A DNA stretch of 64,000 bases from CBDDFN01 sp965227065 (lineage in GTDB: Bacteria; Pseudomonadota; Alphaproteobacteria; SPJN01), in the NCBI GenBank assembly GCA_965227065.1, contig CBDDFN010000020.1, positions 310,001 through 374,000 on the forward strand, in the 5' to 3' direction. The notes under the pieces were generated by a model, which saw only the letters and a program-made list of their open reading frames with translations, was not told the DNA's origin and ran no database searches. Made by a program: the position numbers and the translations under genes. Positions 1-7,311 of this stretch are shown piece after piece. Each line of letters opens with the position of its first letter. Position 1 is the first letter of the stretch.

Positions 1-1
1 G

Positions 2-697
2 CTTTTGCACCAGGCGCTTGTTGAAGTGCGCAATGTGGTGGCCGCGGGCGGCCGCGTTTTGTTTGTCGGCACCAAGCGCCAGGCCCAGGGCCCGGTCAAG
101 GATGCCTCGGAACGCTGCGCACAATATTACATGAACCACCGCTGGCTTGGCGGCACGCTGACCAACTGGAAAACCGTGTCCCAGTCGATCCGCCGTCTGC
201 GCGAACTGGAAGAGCGTCTGTCGGGCGATGATGCCCACAAGTTCACCAAGAAAGAGCGTCTGGTTCTTGGCCGCGAGCAGGAAAAGCTCGAAATCTCGCT
301 CGGCGGGATTAAGGATATGGGCGGTCTTCCCGACCTGGTGTTCATCATCGACACCAACAAGGAATCGATTGCCGTCAAGGAAGCCAACAAGCTTGGCATC
401 CCCGTGGTTGCCGTGATCGACTCGAACTCCGATCCGGCAGGCATCAATTTCCCGATCCCGGGCAATGATGATGCGACCCGCGCGATTGAGCTTTATTGTG
501 ACCTGATCGCGCGCTCGGTGCTCGACGGTATTCAGGCCAGCCATGACGATCTCGGTGTCGATATCGGCGAAGCCGAAGAGGTGATCGACGAAGAGGCTCT
601 GGCCCAGATCGAAGAACCCGAAGCGGTTGCTGAAGAAGCCCCGGCGGAAGATGCCGCCGAAGCCCCGGCCGAAGACACCAAGGCTGCCGAAGCCTGA
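2..697 (+). CDS. rpsB: 30S ribosomal protein S2 (5' end cut by window)
   Basis: Ribosomal protein S2 of the small subunit; it binds late in 30S assembly near S1 and is needed for translation initiation. The visible 231 residues contain the S2 signatures FVGTKRQAQ, NHRWLGGTLTNWKTV, SLGGIKDMGGLPD and the IPGNDDA stretch, so the first roughly 30-40 residues lie outside the window. The last 45 or so residues are an acidic Ala/Glu-rich tail, a common extension of alphaproteobacterial S2. It precedes tsf, the usual partner gene, and a strong terminator follows tsf, so the two probably form one transcription unit. The reading frame is open from base 2; the true start codon is not visible. Confidence 0.97.
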   Translation, partial: LLHQALVEVRNVVAAGGRVLFVGTKRQAQGPVKDASERCAQYYMNHRWLGGTLTNWKTVSQSIRRLRELEERLSGDDAHKFTKKERLVLGREQEKLEISLGGIKDMGGLPDLVFIIDTNKESIAVKEANKLGIPVVAVIDSNSDPAGINFPIPGNDDATRAIELYCDLIARSVLDGIQASHDDLGVDIGEAEEVIDEEALAQIEEPEAVAEEAPAEDAAEAPAEDTKAAEA

Positions 698-741
698 TTT
701 GTCGTCCGGCGCTTTTGAAAAGCGTCACCGAACTGCAAAGA

Positions 742-797
742 CCCTTCTGTAGGGAATGTCCCGACAGAAGGGCCTTCGCCCCCGCGTGATGGGGGCG
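742..797 (+). promoter_or_regulatory. Two hairpins between rpsB and tsf
   Basis: Hairpin 1 (742-772): CCCTTCTGT pairs with ACAGAAGGG, with an inner GGGA/TCCC stem and an ATG loop. Hairpin 2 (777-797): CGCCCCC pairs with GGGGGCG around a 7-base loop. Neither is followed by a T-run, so they do not look like ordinary intrinsic terminators. They could attenuate transcription, stabilise the rpsB message or separate the expression levels of S2 and EF-Ts. The structures are seen directly; the role is inferred. Confidence 0.5.
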
Positions 798-858
798 GAT
801 GATCCCCTTACACAATCGGGCGCGCGCCTGGCGCGGCCCCCAATCCGGAGAGATGACG

Positions 859-1788
859 ATGGTTGCGATTTCTGCATCTGCCGTGAAGGACCTGCGCGAG
901 AAAACCGGCGCGGGCATGATGGACTGTAAAAAAGCTCTGTCTGAAAATGACGGCAACGTCGAAGCCGCCATGGACTGGCTGCGCGCCAAGGGCCTTGCCA
1001 AAGCCGCTAAAAAGTCGGGCCGTGTCGCGGCTGACGGTCTGGTCGGCATGGCGGTTAACGGCACCGATGGTGCGCTGGTTGAAGTCAACTCCGAAACCGA
1101 CTTTGTTGCCCGCAACGACACTTTCCAGGGCTTTGTTGAGAAAGCCACCGAACTGGCGCTCGCCCATGGCGGTGATGTCGAGGCGCTCAAGGCGGCTGAT
1201 TTCCCCGGCACCGGCCGCTCTGTCGGTGACGAGCTTGTCGAAATGGTCAGCACCATTGGTGAAAACATGACCCTGCGCCGGTCGGCCAAACTGTCGGTCG
1301 AAAAAGGTGTGGTTGCCGGTTACATGCACACCGCGACCAAGCCCGGCATGGGCAAGATCGGTGTTCTGGTTGCGCTGGAGTCGGATGCCGATGCCGGTGC
1401 GCTTGAAGCGCTGGGCAAACAAATCGCAATGCATATTGCGGCCACCAGCCCCGCTGCGTTGACCACCGAAGAGCTTGACCCCGAATTGGTCGAGCGCGAG
1501 CGGTCGGTTCTGATCGAACAAGCGCGCGAAAGCGGCAAGCCCGATAATATCATCGAGAAGATGATCGAGGGCCGGATGCGTAAATTCTACGAAGAAGTCG
1601 TGCTTCTCAAGCAGACCTTTGTGATCAATCCTGACCTGACGGTTGAAAAGGCAATTGCCGAAGCCGCCAAGGATGCCGGGTCCGACATCGCGCTCAAAGC
1701 CTATGCCCGCTTTGCGCTGGGTGAAGGCATTGAGAAAGAAGAAGATGATTTCGCGGCGGAGGTTGCGGCTGCTGCCGGCGCGAAGTAA
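859..1788 (+). CDS. tsf: Elongation factor Ts
   Basis: Guanine-nucleotide exchange factor that regenerates EF-Tu-GTP in the cytoplasm. The 309 residues begin with the UBA-like N-terminal module (residues 1-45, with LREKTGAGMMDCKKAL), followed by the TDFVARN motif at 80-86 that inserts near the EF-Tu magnesium site, then the core and dimerisation domains. Start: the ATG at 859 has GGAG 8 bases upstream. The in-frame ATG at 853 is only 2 bases from that sequence, and the longer open frame from 799 lacks support. It lies downstream of rpsB with two hairpins between, and a strong terminator follows. Confidence 0.96.
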   Translation: MVAISASAVKDLREKTGAGMMDCKKALSENDGNVEAAMDWLRAKGLAKAAKKSGRVAADGLVGMAVNGTDGALVEVNSETDFVARNDTFQGFVEKATELALAHGGDVEALKAADFPGTGRSVGDELVEMVSTIGENMTLRRSAKLSVEKGVVAGYMHTATKPGMGKIGVLVALESDADAGALEALGKQIAMHIAATSPAALTTEELDPELVERERSVLIEQARESGKPDNIIEKMIEGRMRKFYEEVVLLKQTFVINPDLTVEKAIAEAAKDAGSDIALKAYARFALGEGIEKEEDDFAAEVAAAAGAK

Positions 1789-1807
1789 GTCTGAAATTTG
1801 AACACGG

Positions 1808-1840
1808 GGCCGGGTGCGTTTTTACGCGTCCGGCCTTTTT
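1808..1840 (+). terminator. Intrinsic terminator after tsf
   Basis: An 11-bp GC-rich stem (1808-1818 with 1825-1835, two G-T wobbles) closes a 6-base loop and is followed directly by TTTTT (1836-1840). It ends the rpsB-tsf unit, so pyrH probably has its own promoter in 1841-1923, which I could not assign with confidence. Confidence 0.85.
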
Positions 1841-1923
1841 GCCATAAAAAGGCGCGCAATTTGCGTTGAATCGGGGTAAAACCCTGCCCCAGCATATGAA
1901 TTTTTGCGCGAAAGACCTCTGTC

Positions 1924-2649
1924 ATGAGCGACCCGCTGACTTACCGCCGCGTTCTCCTCAAACTTTCAGGCGAAGCCCTGATGGGCGACAGCCAGTATGG
2001 CATCAATGTCGAAACCGTCGACCGCATCGCCGGTGAGATCCAGTCGGCGGTCGAACTGGGCATGGAAATTTGCCTGGTAATTGGCGGAGGCAATATTTTT
2101 CGCGGTCTGCAGGGTGCCGCCAAGGGCATGGAACGGGCGGCCGCCGATTATATGGGCATGCTCGCCACCGTGATGAATGCGCTGGCCATGCAAAACGCGC
2201 TTGAGCGGCGTGAGGTGCAAAGCCGGGTGCAATCCGCCATCCCGATGGCGGCAGTGTGCGAACCCTATATTCGCCGGCGCGCCTTGCGGCATCTTGAAAA
2301 AGGCCGTGTGGTCATTTTTGCCGCCGGGACCGGCAACCCGTTCTTCACCACCGATACGGCTGCGGCCCTGCGCGCCTCGGAAATGGGCTGCAATGCCTTG
2401 CTCAAGGGAACCCAGGTTGACGGGATCTACACCGCCGATCCGAAAACCGACCCTGACGCCAAACGCTATGAACGGGTGAGTTACCGTCAGGTGCTGGCTG
2501 ATGATTTGAAAGTCATGGATGCGGCGGCGATTGCGCTGGCGCGAGAAAACAATATTCCGATCCTGGTCTTTTCGCTTGCCGAGCATGGCGGGCTGGCGCA
2601 AGTCGCCAAAGGCGAGGGCCGGTACACGATAGTCGATCATGAGGGCTAA
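1924..2649 (+). CDS. pyrH: UMP kinase
   Basis: Phosphorylates UMP to UDP with ATP, the pyrimidine step feeding UTP and CTP; bacterial UMP kinases are hexamers of the amino-acid-kinase fold regulated by GTP and UTP. The 241 residues are the usual family length. KLSGEAL at 13-19 and the GGGN loop at 54-57 form the phosphate-binding part; a conserved GTGNPFFTTDTAA stretch marks the UMP/ATP site, and the LLKGTQVDGIYTADP segment is typical. The start ATG at 1924 has only a weak ribosome site. Gene order pyrH-frr-uppS-cdsA-dxr is widely conserved in proteobacteria. Confidence 0.97.
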   Translation: MSDPLTYRRVLLKLSGEALMGDSQYGINVETVDRIAGEIQSAVELGMEICLVIGGGNIFRGLQGAAKGMERAAADYMGMLATVMNALAMQNALERREVQSRVQSAIPMAAVCEPYIRRRALRHLEKGRVVIFAAGTGNPFFTTDTAAALRASEMGCNALLKGTQVDGIYTADPKTDPDAKRYERVSYRQVLADDLKVMDAAAIALARENNIPILVFSLAEHGGLAQVAKGEGRYTIVDHEG

Positions 2650-2675
2650 GAGCCCTTTGACGAAAGGAGAGGACA

Positions 2676-3239
2676 ATGTCTGAGATGGGTGCTGATTTCG
2701 ACGATCTCGAACGCCGCATGAATGGTGCGCTTGAGACCGCCAAACAAGAATTTGCAGGCCTGCGCACCGGCCGGGCTTCCGCCTCGTTGCTGGAGCCGAT
2801 CAAGGTCATCGTCTATGGCTCGGAAATGCCGCTTGATCAGGTTGGAACGATTTCGGTTCCCGAGGCGCGCATGCTGTCGGTTTCGGTGTGGGACAAAGGC
2901 AATGTCACGGCAGTGGAAAAAGCCATCCGTGAAAGCACGCTGGGCCTTAACCCCTCATCAGACGGCACGCTGATCCGCATTCCGCTGCCTGAGCTGAATG
3001 AAGAGCGCCGGGCCGAGCTCGTCAAAGTCGCCCGCAACTATGCCGAACAGGCCCGCGTGGCGGTCCGCAATGTGCGCCGCGACGGCATGGACCAGCTGAA
3101 AAAATCTGAAAAAGACGGAGATATCAGCCAGGATGATCAGAAGGTTCTGGCTGACGATGTGCAGAAAATGACCGACGCCACCATCAAGCAGATTGATGAG
3201 GCGCTGGAACAAAAAGAACAGGAGATCATGCAGGTCTAA
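2676..3239 (+). CDS. frr: Ribosome recycling factor
   Basis: Splits post-termination ribosomes together with EF-G. The 187 residues match the family (about 185) and show the tRNA-mimic helical domain signatures LRTGRAS near the N-terminus and RRDGMDQLKKSEKDG in the C-terminal helical part, with VARNYAEQARVAVRNVRRD as the usual recognition stretch. A strong AGGAGAGG ribosome site precedes the ATG. It lies 26 bases after pyrH and 24 bases before uppS, which fits one transcript. Confidence 0.97.
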   Translation: MSEMGADFDDLERRMNGALETAKQEFAGLRTGRASASLLEPIKVIVYGSEMPLDQVGTISVPEARMLSVSVWDKGNVTAVEKAIRESTLGLNPSSDGTLIRIPLPELNEERRAELVKVARNYAEQARVAVRNVRRDGMDQLKKSEKDGDISQDDQKVLADDVQKMTDATIKQIDEALEQKEQEIMQV

Positions 3240-3263
3240 ACCATTCCTGTATGAGCGTGGTGT

Positions 3264-4046
3264 ATGGTTCTGAAGGCGGTACCGATCCGGGAAACACAAG
3301 ACGTCCAAAGCGAAGGCTTTGCGGCGCCGCGTGTGCCGGGTGACCCCCGCCATATTGCCATTATCATGGACGGCAATGGCCGCTGGGCAAAAAAGCGGCT
3401 TTTGCCGCGCAAGCTGGGTCATCGCGAGGGCGCCGAAGCGGTGCGCCGCACGGTTGAAGCCTGTCTGGACCGGGGCATTCCCTATCTGACGCTCTATGCC
3501 TTTTCGTCGGAAAACTGGAACCGGTCGGACGAAGAAGTGGCGGATTTGATGGATCTGATGCGCCGCTTCATCACCGAAGATATTGCCGAGCTGGAACAGC
3601 GCGGGGTGCGCGGCTGTTTCATTGGCGACCGCTCGGCCGTTGATGCCGATATTCGGGCGCGCATGGAAGAGGCTGAAACCCGCACTGCGGGGAACAGCGC
3701 AATCACCGTCACCATTGCCTTTTCCTATGGTAGCCACCGGGAAATTGCGCTCGCGGCCCGCGCATTGGCCGAACAGGTGATCCGCGGCGAAATCAGCGCT
3801 GATGACATCACAGAAGAGCGTGTCGCCCACGCGCTGCAAACCGATTTCCTGCCCGACCCCGACCTGCTGGTGCGCACGTCCGGCGAACAGCGCCTGTCCA
3901 ACTTCCTGTTGTGGCAATGCGCCTATACCGAGCTTTACTTCCCTAAAGTGCTGTGGCCCGATTTTGACGAGCACTATCTCGCTGAAGCCATCGATGCCTA
4001 TCGCAATCGCGACCGCCGCTATGGTGCGCGGCCCCAGGACGGCTAG
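3264..4046 (+). CDS. uppS: Isoprenyl (undecaprenyl diphosphate) synthase
   Basis: Cis-prenyltransferase that condenses isopentenyl diphosphate onto farnesyl diphosphate to make undecaprenyl diphosphate, the lipid carrier for peptidoglycan and O-antigen. IIMDGNGRWA carries the catalytic Asp36; further signatures are LGHREGAE, YAFSSENWNR, and the C-terminal DLLVRTSGEQRLSNFLLWQ and YTELYF blocks. Length 260 is slightly above the roughly 250 usual because of a 28-residue N-terminal extension before the fold. The cdsA gene follows 4 bases after the stop codon. Together with dxr two genes downstream it links isoprenoid precursor and lipid carrier synthesis. Confidence 0.96.
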   Translation: MVLKAVPIRETQDVQSEGFAAPRVPGDPRHIAIIMDGNGRWAKKRLLPRKLGHREGAEAVRRTVEACLDRGIPYLTLYAFSSENWNRSDEEVADLMDLMRRFITEDIAELEQRGVRGCFIGDRSAVDADIRARMEEAETRTAGNSAITVTIAFSYGSHREIALAARALAEQVIRGEISADDITEERVAHALQTDFLPDPDLLVRTSGEQRLSNFLLWQCAYTELYFPKVLWPDFDEHYLAEAIDAYRNRDRRYGARPQDG

Positions 4047-4050
4047 GCTC

Positions 4051-4902
4051 GTGACCGGGGGGGACAACAGCACAGGCCATGCTGCGGCGCGCGCACCGAT
4101 GAAAAACCTGATGCCGCGCATCCTGTCGGCCGCCATTATGATCCCCATGGCGCTGGGTGCCATCTGGCTGGGCGGCTGGCTGCTTTATGGCCTGGTGCTG
4201 ATCGCCAGCCTGTTGATGCTGCATGAATGGTTTGCGCTGACCCATGCTGAAAGCCGTTTGGTTGAGGGGTTTTGCGCGTTGATGCTGGCGGGGGTTCTGG
4301 CGGTCGTCACGCTGGGCCACATGATCGAGGCGGTGGTGATCCTGACCGGCGGGGCATTTTTATCGCGTGGGTTGGCGGGCAATCAGCAGGCGGCCATGCT
4401 GCCTGGCTGGGGCCTTGCCTATATTGGTGTACCGTGCATCCTGCTGATTGATTTGCGTGCGGCCGATAGCGGCCTGGCACAGGTTTTGTGGCTGATGGGC
4501 GTGGTTTGGGCGCTTGATATCGGCGCGTATTTTTCCGGCAAATTTATTGGTGGTCCACGTCTGGCACCGCGCCTGTCCCCCAACAAGACCTGGGCGGGCC
4601 TGATCGGCGGGCTGTTTGTGTGTGCGGTGGTAGCAAGCCTTGCTGAACCGCTCTTGAAAGACAATCTGGGCATGGCGATCTGGCCGCATGAAGCGCTGGT
4701 GATCGCGGCGGTGGCGGTGCTTTTGGGCATTGTCGCGCAATTGGGCGATATCGGCGAAAGCATGCTCAAGCGCCGGGCCGGTGTGAAGGATGCAGGCTCG
4801 ATCATTCCCGGCCATGGCGGGGTGCTCGACCGTGTCGATGGTCTGATGGCGGCGACCCCGGTTCTGTGGATCGGTGTCAGCCTGTTTGGGGCGCAAGGGT
4901 GA
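4051..4902 (+). CDS. cdsA: Phosphatidate cytidylyltransferase
   Basis: Integral-membrane enzyme that makes CDP-diacylglycerol from phosphatidate and CTP, the branch point to all phospholipids. It has many hydrophobic segments and ends with the family signature: SPNKTWAG, then QLGDIGESMLKRRAGVKD, and IIPGHGGVLDRVDGL near the C-terminus. I chose the GTG at 4051, four bases after uppS, which gives 283 residues. The in-frame ATG at 4099 would give 267 residues and is a real alternative, because the first 16 residues are hydrophilic. The stop codon overlaps the dxr start by four bases (GTGA), suggesting translational coupling. Confidence 0.93.
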   Translation: MTGGDNSTGHAAARAPMKNLMPRILSAAIMIPMALGAIWLGGWLLYGLVLIASLLMLHEWFALTHAESRLVEGFCALMLAGVLAVVTLGHMIEAVVILTGGAFLSRGLAGNQQAAMLPGWGLAYIGVPCILLIDLRAADSGLAQVLWLMGVVWALDIGAYFSGKFIGGPRLAPRLSPNKTWAGLIGGLFVCAVVASLAEPLLKDNLGMAIWPHEALVIAAVAVLLGIVAQLGDIGESMLKRRAGVKDAGSIIPGHGGVLDRVDGLMAATPVLWIGVSLFGAQG

Positions 4903-6071
4903 GCCGCTCGGTCTCGATCCTCGGTGTGACCGGCTCTGTCGGGTGCTCAACGGTTGATATGATCAGGCGGGAGCCTGAGCGTTACCGCGTCGAAGCGCTG
5001 ACCGCCAACACGTCAGTGGCGGAGCTCGCGCAGACCGCCCGGGAGCTCAACGCCAAATTCGCCGCCATTGCTGATCCATCCCGAGGCGATGCACTCAAAG
5101 ACGCGCTGGCGGGCAGCGGCATAGACAGCGGGGCGGGCCCCCAAGCGGTGATTGAGGCGGCCGAGCGCGACGCTGACTGGGTCATGGCCGCCATTGTCGG
5201 CGCAGCGGGGCTCAAGCCAACGCTGGCGGCGGTGCGGCGCGGGGCGATGGTGGCGTTTGCCAACAAGGAATGTCTGGTCTGTGCGGGCGACCTGTTTATG
5301 GCCGAGGTCGACAAGGCCGGGGCCACCTTGTTGCCCGTCGACAGTGAGCATAATGCGATTTTTCAGGTTTTTGAGACCGAACACACCAAAATGGTGTCGC
5401 GCATCATTCTGACAGCGTCGGGCGGTCCGTTCCGCAGCTGGACGAAAGAAGCGATGGCCCAGGCAAGCCCGGCCCAGGCGGTGGCCCATCCCAACTGGTC
5501 GATGGGCGCCAAAATCTCGGTCGACAGTGCAACCTTGATGAACAAAGGCCTCGAACTCATTGAAGCTTTTCACCTTTTTCCTGTTGCGCTGGACCAAATC
5601 GAAGTCATTGTGCACCCCCAATCGGTGATCCATTCCATGGTCGCCTATCAGGATGGATCGGTGCTCGCCCAGCTTGGCACGCCCGATATGCGGACGCCGA
5701 TTGGCTATGCGTTGGGCTTTCCCGAGCGGATTGCAACGCCGGCCGAGCCGCTCGATTTCTCAAATATGGGTGATTTGACCTTCGAAAGCCCCGATTTGTC
5801 GCGCTTTCCGGCGCTTTCTCTGTGCCGGCATGCCTTGCAATGCGGTGGGGCCAACCCTACAGTTTTGAACGCTGCCAACGAGATTGCGGTTGCCCGTTTT
5901 CTCGCAGGTCAGATCGGCTTCCTCGACATCGCCACAATTGTCGAGGAAACTTTGGAAGCCTCTGAAAAAGAAGGCTCTTTCGGTTCTCTGGATTCGCTTG
6001 AGGCGGTCTTTGAGGCGGACGGGGCGGCACGCAAGCGGGCCGCCGCATTTGCGGATGCCCGCACACGATAA
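4899..6071 (+). CDS. dxr: 1-deoxy-D-xylulose 5-phosphate reductoisomerase
   Basis: NADPH-dependent second enzyme of the MEP isoprenoid pathway, giving 2-C-methyl-D-erythritol 4-phosphate. The N-terminal Rossmann motif reads GVTGSVG (residues 9-15); ANKECLVCAG and VDSEHNAIFQ belong to the substrate and metal site, and SVDSATLMNKGLE and VHPQSVIHSMV are the classic family blocks. Length 390 is normal. The start is a GTG inside the end of cdsA; the longer open frame from 4866 has no support. The next MEP enzymes, IspD and IspF, are fused in the gene at 43238-44398. Confidence 0.97.
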   Translation: MSRSVSILGVTGSVGCSTVDMIRREPERYRVEALTANTSVAELAQTARELNAKFAAIADPSRGDALKDALAGSGIDSGAGPQAVIEAAERDADWVMAAIVGAAGLKPTLAAVRRGAMVAFANKECLVCAGDLFMAEVDKAGATLLPVDSEHNAIFQVFETEHTKMVSRIILTASGGPFRSWTKEAMAQASPAQAVAHPNWSMGAKISVDSATLMNKGLELIEAFHLFPVALDQIEVIVHPQSVIHSMVAYQDGSVLAQLGTPDMRTPIGYALGFPERIATPAEPLDFSNMGDLTFESPDLSRFPALSLCRHALQCGGANPTVLNAANEIAVARFLAGQIGFLDIATIVEETLEASEKEGSFGSLDSLEAVFEADGAARKRAAAFADARTR

Positions 6072-6127
6072 AAAGGGGTGAAGCCCGAGACGTTGGGACG
6101 GGCTGAACAAGGGCGTAAGGAGAGAGA

Positions 6128-7240
6128 ATGATTGAGTTTATCACAGGCACCATGCTGCCTTTCCTGTTCGTCCTCACCGTTGTGGTCTTCTTTCATGAGC
6201 TGGGCCATTACTGGGTTGCCCGCCGTTGCGGCGTCCGCATTGAGACCTTTTCCATTGGCTTTGGCCCCGAAATTTTCGGCTTCAACGACAAGTCTGGCAC
6301 CCGCTGGAAGCTGAGCTGGATACCGCTGGGCGGCTATGTCAAATTCTGGGGTGATGCCAATGTGGCGTCGGCCCCTGATTCGGATGCGATCGCGACCATG
6401 TCGTCGCTCGAACGCTCCGACAGCTATCACCACAAAACGCCCTTGCAGCGCATTGCGATCTCAGCCGCCGGGCCGGTTGCCAATTTCATACTGGCCATTG
6501 TGATCTATTGGGCGCTGGCAATGAGCTTCGGCAAGGCTGAACATCCGCCCATTGCCGCAGGCGTGGAAGCCGGAGGCGCGGCCGCCGAAGCGGGCGTGAT
6601 TGCCGGTGACCGATTCGTTTCGATTGATGGCGAGCCGACCCGGACATTCCAGGATCTGGGCGACATCATCAAAAAATCAGGCGGTGAGCCGGTCGAAATT
6701 GTCGTCGAACGCGATGGCGCGGAAATCCCGCTGACGCTGACGCCGCGCTACAAGGAACACACGATCGAGAGCACGGGGCGCACCTTCAAATTCTGGATGA
6801 TCGGCATCCGCAGCGATGACAAGCCGGTCCTGACCGAGCTTGGACCCCTTGCTGCGCTTGACTATGCGGTCACCCGGACCGGTGACACGATTTCGCATAT
6901 GTTGAGTTTCATCAAGCGGCTGGTGACCGGCAAAGAGGATACGGATCAGTTTGGCGGGGTGGTGAGAATTGCGGTTTTCGCCGGGGATATGGCCCAGTTT
7001 GGTTTCCTGTCGCTGATCGGGCTTGTGGCCGGACTTTCCATCTCGATCGGCCTCATTAACCTCTTCCCGATTCCAATGCTGGACGGGGGCCACGTCCTGC
7101 TTTACACAATCGAGGCAATCCGCGGGAAACCTTTGACGGAACGGGCGCTTGAACTCAGCTATCGGGTGGGGCTTGCATTCGTCGTCGCATTGATGTTTCT
7201 GGCGATTTGGAACGACGTCGTTTGGCTCAGCGCGAGTTGA
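6128..7240 (+). CDS. rseP: RIP metalloprotease RseP (site-2 protease)
   Basis: Inner-membrane zinc protease that cleaves transmembrane segments of anti-sigma factors and leftover signal peptides. HELGH at residues 23-27 lies in the first membrane segment and supplies two zinc ligands and the catalytic Glu; the third ligand is Asp319 in MLDGGH. A single PDZ-like domain lies around residues 115-200, fewer than the two in E. coli RseP but usual in alphaproteobacteria. Length 370. A good AGGAGAG ribosome site precedes the ATG. Position between dxr and bamA is conserved, linking it to outer-membrane protein assembly stress. Confidence 0.96.
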   Translation: MIEFITGTMLPFLFVLTVVVFFHELGHYWVARRCGVRIETFSIGFGPEIFGFNDKSGTRWKLSWIPLGGYVKFWGDANVASAPDSDAIATMSSLERSDSYHHKTPLQRIAISAAGPVANFILAIVIYWALAMSFGKAEHPPIAAGVEAGGAAAEAGVIAGDRFVSIDGEPTRTFQDLGDIIKKSGGEPVEIVVERDGAEIPLTLTPRYKEHTIESTGRTFKFWMIGIRSDDKPVLTELGPLAALDYAVTRTGDTISHMLSFIKRLVTGKEDTDQFGGVVRIAVFAGDMAQFGFLSLIGLVAGLSISIGLINLFPIPMLDGGHVLLYTIEAIRGKPLTERALELSYRVGLAFVVALMFLAIWNDVVWLSAS

Positions 7241-7311
7241 CCCGGGGACAGCTGACTGTGGTAGACAAGCGGTAAGCGGGACGGGAGTAGCGCTGGGGTG
7301 AGGGGATTAGT

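Noticed and set aside
2958..4163. Open frame of 401 codons antisense to frr/uppS
   Set aside because: Runs across two well-identified plus-strand genes and shows no family signature.
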